The notes below the pieces were generated by a model. That model saw only the letters and a program-made list of their open reading frames with translations, was not told the origin of the DNA and did no database searches. From contig NZ_JAAFZH010000008.1 of NCBI RefSeq assembly GCF_010435915.1, positions 1-64,000 on the forward strand: DNA of 64,000 bases. Direction: 5' to 3'. Source of the DNA: Spirosoma terrae (GTDB taxonomy: Bacteria > Bacteroidota > Bacteroidia > Cytophagales > Spirosomataceae). Positions 61,074 to 64,000 of this stretch are shown here, one piece after another. The first letter of the stretch is position 1; the number at the start of each line of letters is the position of its first letter. Position numbers and translations under genes: made by a program.

Positions 61074-62219
61074 TTACTTGGACATAAAATAAAAATCTCC
61101 GATTAGTGACGATAATTCCCAGGGAGTTTGCCGGTTGTTGCTCTGCTTCATTACCTCCAGACGTACTTGTTTAAATACACTTTCGATCGATAGACCAGGT
61201 ACACTGAGATATTTCAGGAGCATGGCAGTATAAAGCCCATTGCGAGCCGTGCCATCAGCTGCTGTTTTACCTGGTGATGTAGCAAAAGCCAGATAAGTAC
61301 CACTAGGGCCATTCATGGCTGATAGCCCCTTTTCATCGCCACCTCTGGACCAGCTACGTTCAAATGGATTGTCCCGACAGGCATCCAGCACAACGATATT
61401 GGTACGTGTGTGGGCATCTTCCATTTTCGTAAGTATTCGATCGGCCAAAAAACAGTCGTATTCAATTTCTCCTTCACTCGTTGGTTTGGCATCGATGGGA
61501 ACCAGATAATTACGGCCTTTGCTCTGAACACCATGCCCAGCATAATAAAATAAACCGACCTGGTAATCTTTTAACTTGGTGCCAAATTCATTGATTGCTC
61601 GTAGCATCGACCGGTTGTCTAAGTCGGTAAATTGCATGACTTCAAAGCCAACATTTTTCAGCGCTTTCGACATGTCCTCTGCGTCGTTGGCGGGGTTGGC
61701 CAGCCGATTGGATGAGGGATAGTTCGCATTACCAATGACCAGGGCTAATCGTTTCTCCTGAACAATGGGTGCTGGTTTTTCATACCTGATCAGAAACGAA
61801 TTTGTCGCGTTGCCACCTGAATTATAGGCTACCAGACGAATTTTGTTGCTCCCTTCCTGTAACTGCACGGCCTGAGCTACCGAATGTTCACAGGATACTA
61901 ATTGTGGGTCCGCAGTCACCTTTAAGTCGCGATTGAGCTGCTGAAGAACATCGTTGACGAATAATTCCAGTCGGATCAGGGGCTTGCTGGTTTTGATGCA
62001 GGCTTTTATGATAATATGGTCGGTCTGAACAATATCGCTTTCGCCATTCCCCATCTGAAACGTAATCTGGGGTGCAGCTACCGTTTCAGGGGTAAACAGG
62101 CCTTGCGTATTAAGTTTCTGTCGACCACTGCGAGACGTCGAAATCGTGGTTTCGGACTCCTGGGCATACGTAATAAGCGATAGCAGAAACCCGATTGTAA
62201 TGAGTAGATATGTTTTCAT
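61074..62219 (-). CDS. Exported metacaspase/caspase-fold peptidase
   Basis: A 381-residue exported protein: signal peptide (about 1-20), an N-terminal part with a short STSRS motif (28-32), an Ig-like beta domain (about 50-150), then a C14 caspase domain with the catalytic His H229 (YYAGHG) and Cys C281 (VVLDACRDNPF). Such bacterial caspases cleave after basic or acidic residues depending on subgroup; specificity is not readable. It is a paralogue of the pseudo-enzyme at 58114 and shares its ending (MKQSNxxQxPWExSSLxGDFYF). It resides in the exported envelope cluster next to an OmpA-type protein that bears a similar N-terminal motif. Confidence 0.85.
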   Translation of the reverse strand: MKTYLLITIGFLLSLITYAQESETTISTSRSGRQKLNTQGLFTPETVAAPQITFQMGNGESDIVQTDHIIIKACIKTSKPLIRLELFVNDVLQQLNRDLKVTADPQLVSCEHSVAQAVQLQEGSNKIRLVAYNSGGNATNSFLIRYEKPAPIVQEKRLALVIGNANYPSSNRLANPANDAEDMSKALKNVGFEVMQFTDLDNRSMLRAINEFGTKLKDYQVGLFYYAGHGVQSKGRNYLVPIDAKPTSEGEIEYDCFLADRILTKMEDAHTRTNIVVLDACRDNPFERSWSRGGDEKGLSAMNGPSGTYLAFATSPGKTAADGTARNGLYTAMLLKYLSVPGLSIESVFKQVRLEVMKQSNNRQTPWELSSLIGDFYFMSK

Positions 62220-62261
62220 AAGATAGAGGGGGGCGGATGAGTAGCTAGTTGTTTAGCAGGC

Positions 62262-62786
62262 TTATTGCTTGGTTATCGTCATCTCTACACGTCGGTTGAG
62301 TTTACGTGTTTCTTCTGTTCGGTTGCTGGCAACAGGACGGGTAGGGCCAAAACCGCGAGTCGTAATTCGTTTTGCATCGATCCCATTTTTGACCAGATAC
62401 GATTTCACCAAATCCACTCGCTTTTTGGATAACGCTACGTTCTGATCGAAGTCGCCCTGGTTGTCGGTATGGCCGCCTAGTTCAATTTCTACAGTAGGCT
62501 TATCGCGCATAAAAGTAACCAATTCGTCCAGGGCTGTTTGGGAACTGGGCAGAAATTCAGCCTGGCTCTGAACAAACTGAATAGCCTGCATTTTTTTGAA
62601 GTTGCTGTTCGATGCGCTGACGGCTGTACTATTCTTTGCTGCGTTGTCGGTTGTTGGCGTATAAAGACTTTTCGTACTAATCTTCTGACGAACGCTACGT
62701 GACGTTGACACAGCAGGACCGCCGTCCTGGCCATAAGCCGCAATCATTCCCCCAAAACAGGCCATCAAAAGTAGAGTCGCTTTCAT
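62262..62786 (-). CDS. OmpA-family peptidoglycan-binding protein
   Basis: A 174-residue exported protein from ATG 62786 (MKATLLLMACFGG), with a signal peptide and, after a Ser/Thr-rich part, an OmpA C-terminal domain (about 70-174). Key features are SQAEFLPSSQTALDELVTFM, LGGHTDNQGDFDQNVALSKKRVDLVKSYL and the final GFGPTRPVASNRTEETRKLNRRVEM; the D and R residues of these motifs bind meso-diaminopimelate of peptidoglycan. The N-terminal segment reads VSTSRSVRQKISTKSLYTPTT, close to the matching segment of the caspase at 61074. It could anchor the neighbouring exported proteins to the cell wall. Confidence 0.87.
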   Translation of the reverse strand: MKATLLLMACFGGMIAAYGQDGGPAVSTSRSVRQKISTKSLYTPTTDNAAKNSTAVSASNSNFKKMQAIQFVQSQAEFLPSSQTALDELVTFMRDKPTVEIELGGHTDNQGDFDQNVALSKKRVDLVKSYLVKNGIDAKRITTRGFGPTRPVASNRTEETRKLNRRVEMTITKQ

Positions 62787-62797
62787 AAGCATTGCAA

Positions 62798-63586
62798 TTA
62801 AAACGTATGGACCAGGGCTACGCCAACCGACTGGCTGGCTGGTTGGATTTGCCAGGCTGTTCGTGGCTGGCCCGGTCGAGTGAGTTGATTGCTGGACGAT
62901 TTTCGAGCAACCAGCGACACTACATTGGCAACCAACGTAACGGCTGCAGCTCCGGCTACCACCGTGAAAATCGTACGTCGGCTATCGATACTTTTGCGTT
63001 TGTCTTCAGCAGCGTTCCATTCAGGTAGTGTGTTAGCCACACTGTTTTGCTTATAGGCGTCCACATCTTTGTTGATGCCCGATGCCAGCACAAATGAATA
63101 GGCCGCCAGGCCACCCGTTGCAATCCAGCCAATGACCGGTAATGGCGATTTTTTCTGTACGACAACCGGGGCGGGTTTAGGCGGAGTAGGGCGAGTGGCA
63201 ACGGGTGGTCTACGTATGGGTACGGTTCGCACGATACGTATCAGCACTTCTACGTCTTCGTCATTCAGTTGTACATTATCGCGGACAACATCCCAGTAGA
63301 TTATTTTATTAGGACCGGATGAAATGGCTCGCCCTACATTCCCGCTAACCGAAGCCGGACGAAATTTTTTACCGGAGCTGGTTTCTATCTCCACGTACAA
63401 CGAATCGTTAGGATTAGATCGGGGTAAATCGTACTGAATAGCGATTCGTTTTGTTTTCTCATCGACACCGATCCGAATGTTGGTTGCTTCGGACGGAGCC
63501 TGCTGAGCATAGGCTGATAGCCCACTCAGAAAGCTGATTAAACAAGCCGTTATAAGTAGTTTATAGAGGGTTAGAGGTGTTGTCAT
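62798..63586 (-). CDS. Exported protein with two C-terminal membrane helices, unknown function
   Basis: A 262-residue protein with signal peptide (about 1-27), an N-terminal beta-rich domain (about 28-125) with the segment KIIYWDVVRD, a proline-rich linker (PIRRPPVATRPTPPKPAP), a first hydrophobic helix (about 150-170) and a second one (about 202-224). The same domain order (Ig-like with YWDV, linker, helices) occurs in several Bacteroidota envelope proteins of unknown role. It lies 5 bases upstream of the OmpA start, so both belong to one operon. No enzyme motif is seen. Confidence 0.75.
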   Translation of the reverse strand: MTTPLTLYKLLITACLISFLSGLSAYAQQAPSEATNIRIGVDEKTKRIAIQYDLPRSNPNDSLYVEIETSSGKKFRPASVSGNVGRAISSGPNKIIYWDVVRDNVQLNDEDVEVLIRIVRTVPIRRPPVATRPTPPKPAPVVVQKKSPLPVIGWIATGGLAAYSFVLASGINKDVDAYKQNSVANTLPEWNAAEDKRKSIDSRRTIFTVVAGAAAVTLVANVVSLVARKSSSNQLTRPGQPRTAWQIQPASQSVGVALVHTF

Positions 63587-63617
63587 AGTAGGTCAGTAGC
63601 TTGATTATGTGCTGTAA

Positions 63618-64000
63618 CTAGAATGTTATAGACCAGACTTCAGTGTTACGGTCGGTGGGCCTGTTGAATGTATAGCCGAAGCAGTAGTAAACGGTGTTTC
63701 CTATGTTGAAGAATGTTCTGCCGCCTTTAATGGACGGAGTGGAAGATAACGACAGAAGGGTCCATTGATCATTCTTAAACTCGAACAATCGACTGTCTTC
63801 GCTTCCAATCGCAAATACTCGGCTGCTGGCGACAACTGCCCCTTGCATAAGCCGTTGCGGCATATCGGGCTTACTGGATAATTTATAACCATCACTGGGA
63901 CTTATCTCATAAGCGCGAACCGGGAATTCGTTGCTACTAAGTTTTATTCCTCCACCGATGTAGCATCTATCGCCATTGGGGAACATAATCGGATAGGCTA
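63618..64000 (-). CDS. Kelch-like repeat protein, N-terminus beyond the window
   Basis: The reading frame stays open to the window end, so the N-terminus is cut off. The visible ~127 residues at the C-terminal end show kelch-like repeats: CYIGGGIKL, RVFAIGSEDSRLFEF and NTVYYCFGY, each with the Gly-Gly or Gly-x-aromatic pattern and an end in W (DQWTLLSLS, TEVWSITF), suggesting a beta-propeller. No signal peptide can be seen. It is the first gene known here of the exported minus-strand cluster; its role is open. Confidence 0.65.
   Translation of the reverse strand, partial: AYPIMFPNGDRCYIGGGIKLSSNEFPVRAYEISPSDGYKLSSKPDMPQRLMQGAVVASSRVFAIGSEDSRLFEFKNDQWTLLSLSSTPSIKGGRTFFNIGNTVYYCFGYTFNRPTDRNTEVWSITF

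Overview
The window comes from a Bacteroidota genome, most likely a Cytophagales member close to Spirosoma. The evidence is a SusC/SusD pair, an lpxC-fabZ fusion between lpxD and lpxA, C-terminal type IX secretion sorting domains, promoters of the TTTG / TAnnTTTG type, weak Shine-Dalgarno sequences and a Bacteroidota-type (subtype iii) type VI secretion locus. Genus placement is by feel, not by a search.

Layout. 1-6 kb: pyruvate kinase and transketolase on divergent strands, a small unknown gene and DNA polymerase IV. 6-9 kb: a secreted DUF885 protein and a secreted esterase. 9.1-13.5 kb: a trans-4-hydroxyproline catabolic cluster (FAD D-hydroxyproline dehydrogenase, 4-hydroxyproline 2-epimerase, DapA-like deaminase) with a divergent AraC regulator. 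13.7-20.7 kb: two large exported proteins, a subtilase-like protease and an FG-GAP/Ig protein, which share an unnamed ~87-residue repeat and a type IX sorting domain. 20.9-29 kb: a TPR histidine kinase that lacks its phospho-acceptor histidine, a DUF4269 protein and an orphan SusC/SusD pair. 29.2-38 kb: a tRNA with CAT anticodon, an HD phosphohydrolase, the lipid A genes lpxD, lpxC/fabZ and lpxA, an ABC ATPase, a lone nuoN and a TerC-family protein.

38-58 kb: about 20 minus-strand genes make a type VI secretion system: ClpV, sheath (TssB, TssC), Hcp, VgrG, PAAR, baseplate (TssE, TssF, TssG, TssK) and the Bacteroidota membrane protein TssN with two TssO/TssP-like proteins. Canonical TssJ, TssL and TssM are absent. 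Embedded between structural genes are four signal-less predicted peptidoglycan hydrolases, a metalloprotease with a complete metzincin zinc motif and a small glycine-zipper protein: a dense candidate effector set with no obvious immunity genes. An internal terminator directly after hcp probably sets Hcp dosage. The operon ends with a papain-fold protein whose catalytic Cys and His are both replaced.

58-64 kb, same strand: a cluster of exported envelope proteins: a caspase-fold protein with both catalytic residues lost, next to an intact paralogous caspase, a lipoprotein with three Fn3-like repeats plus a PQQ-type beta-propeller, an OmpA-family protein, a two-helix membrane protein and a truncated kelch-like protein. 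The caspase and OmpA proteins share a short N-terminal motif after their signal peptides, which hints that they work together. Several intergenic spaces hold long perfect hairpins, including a REP-like element family with core GACAGCATCCTGCTGTC between convergent genes.
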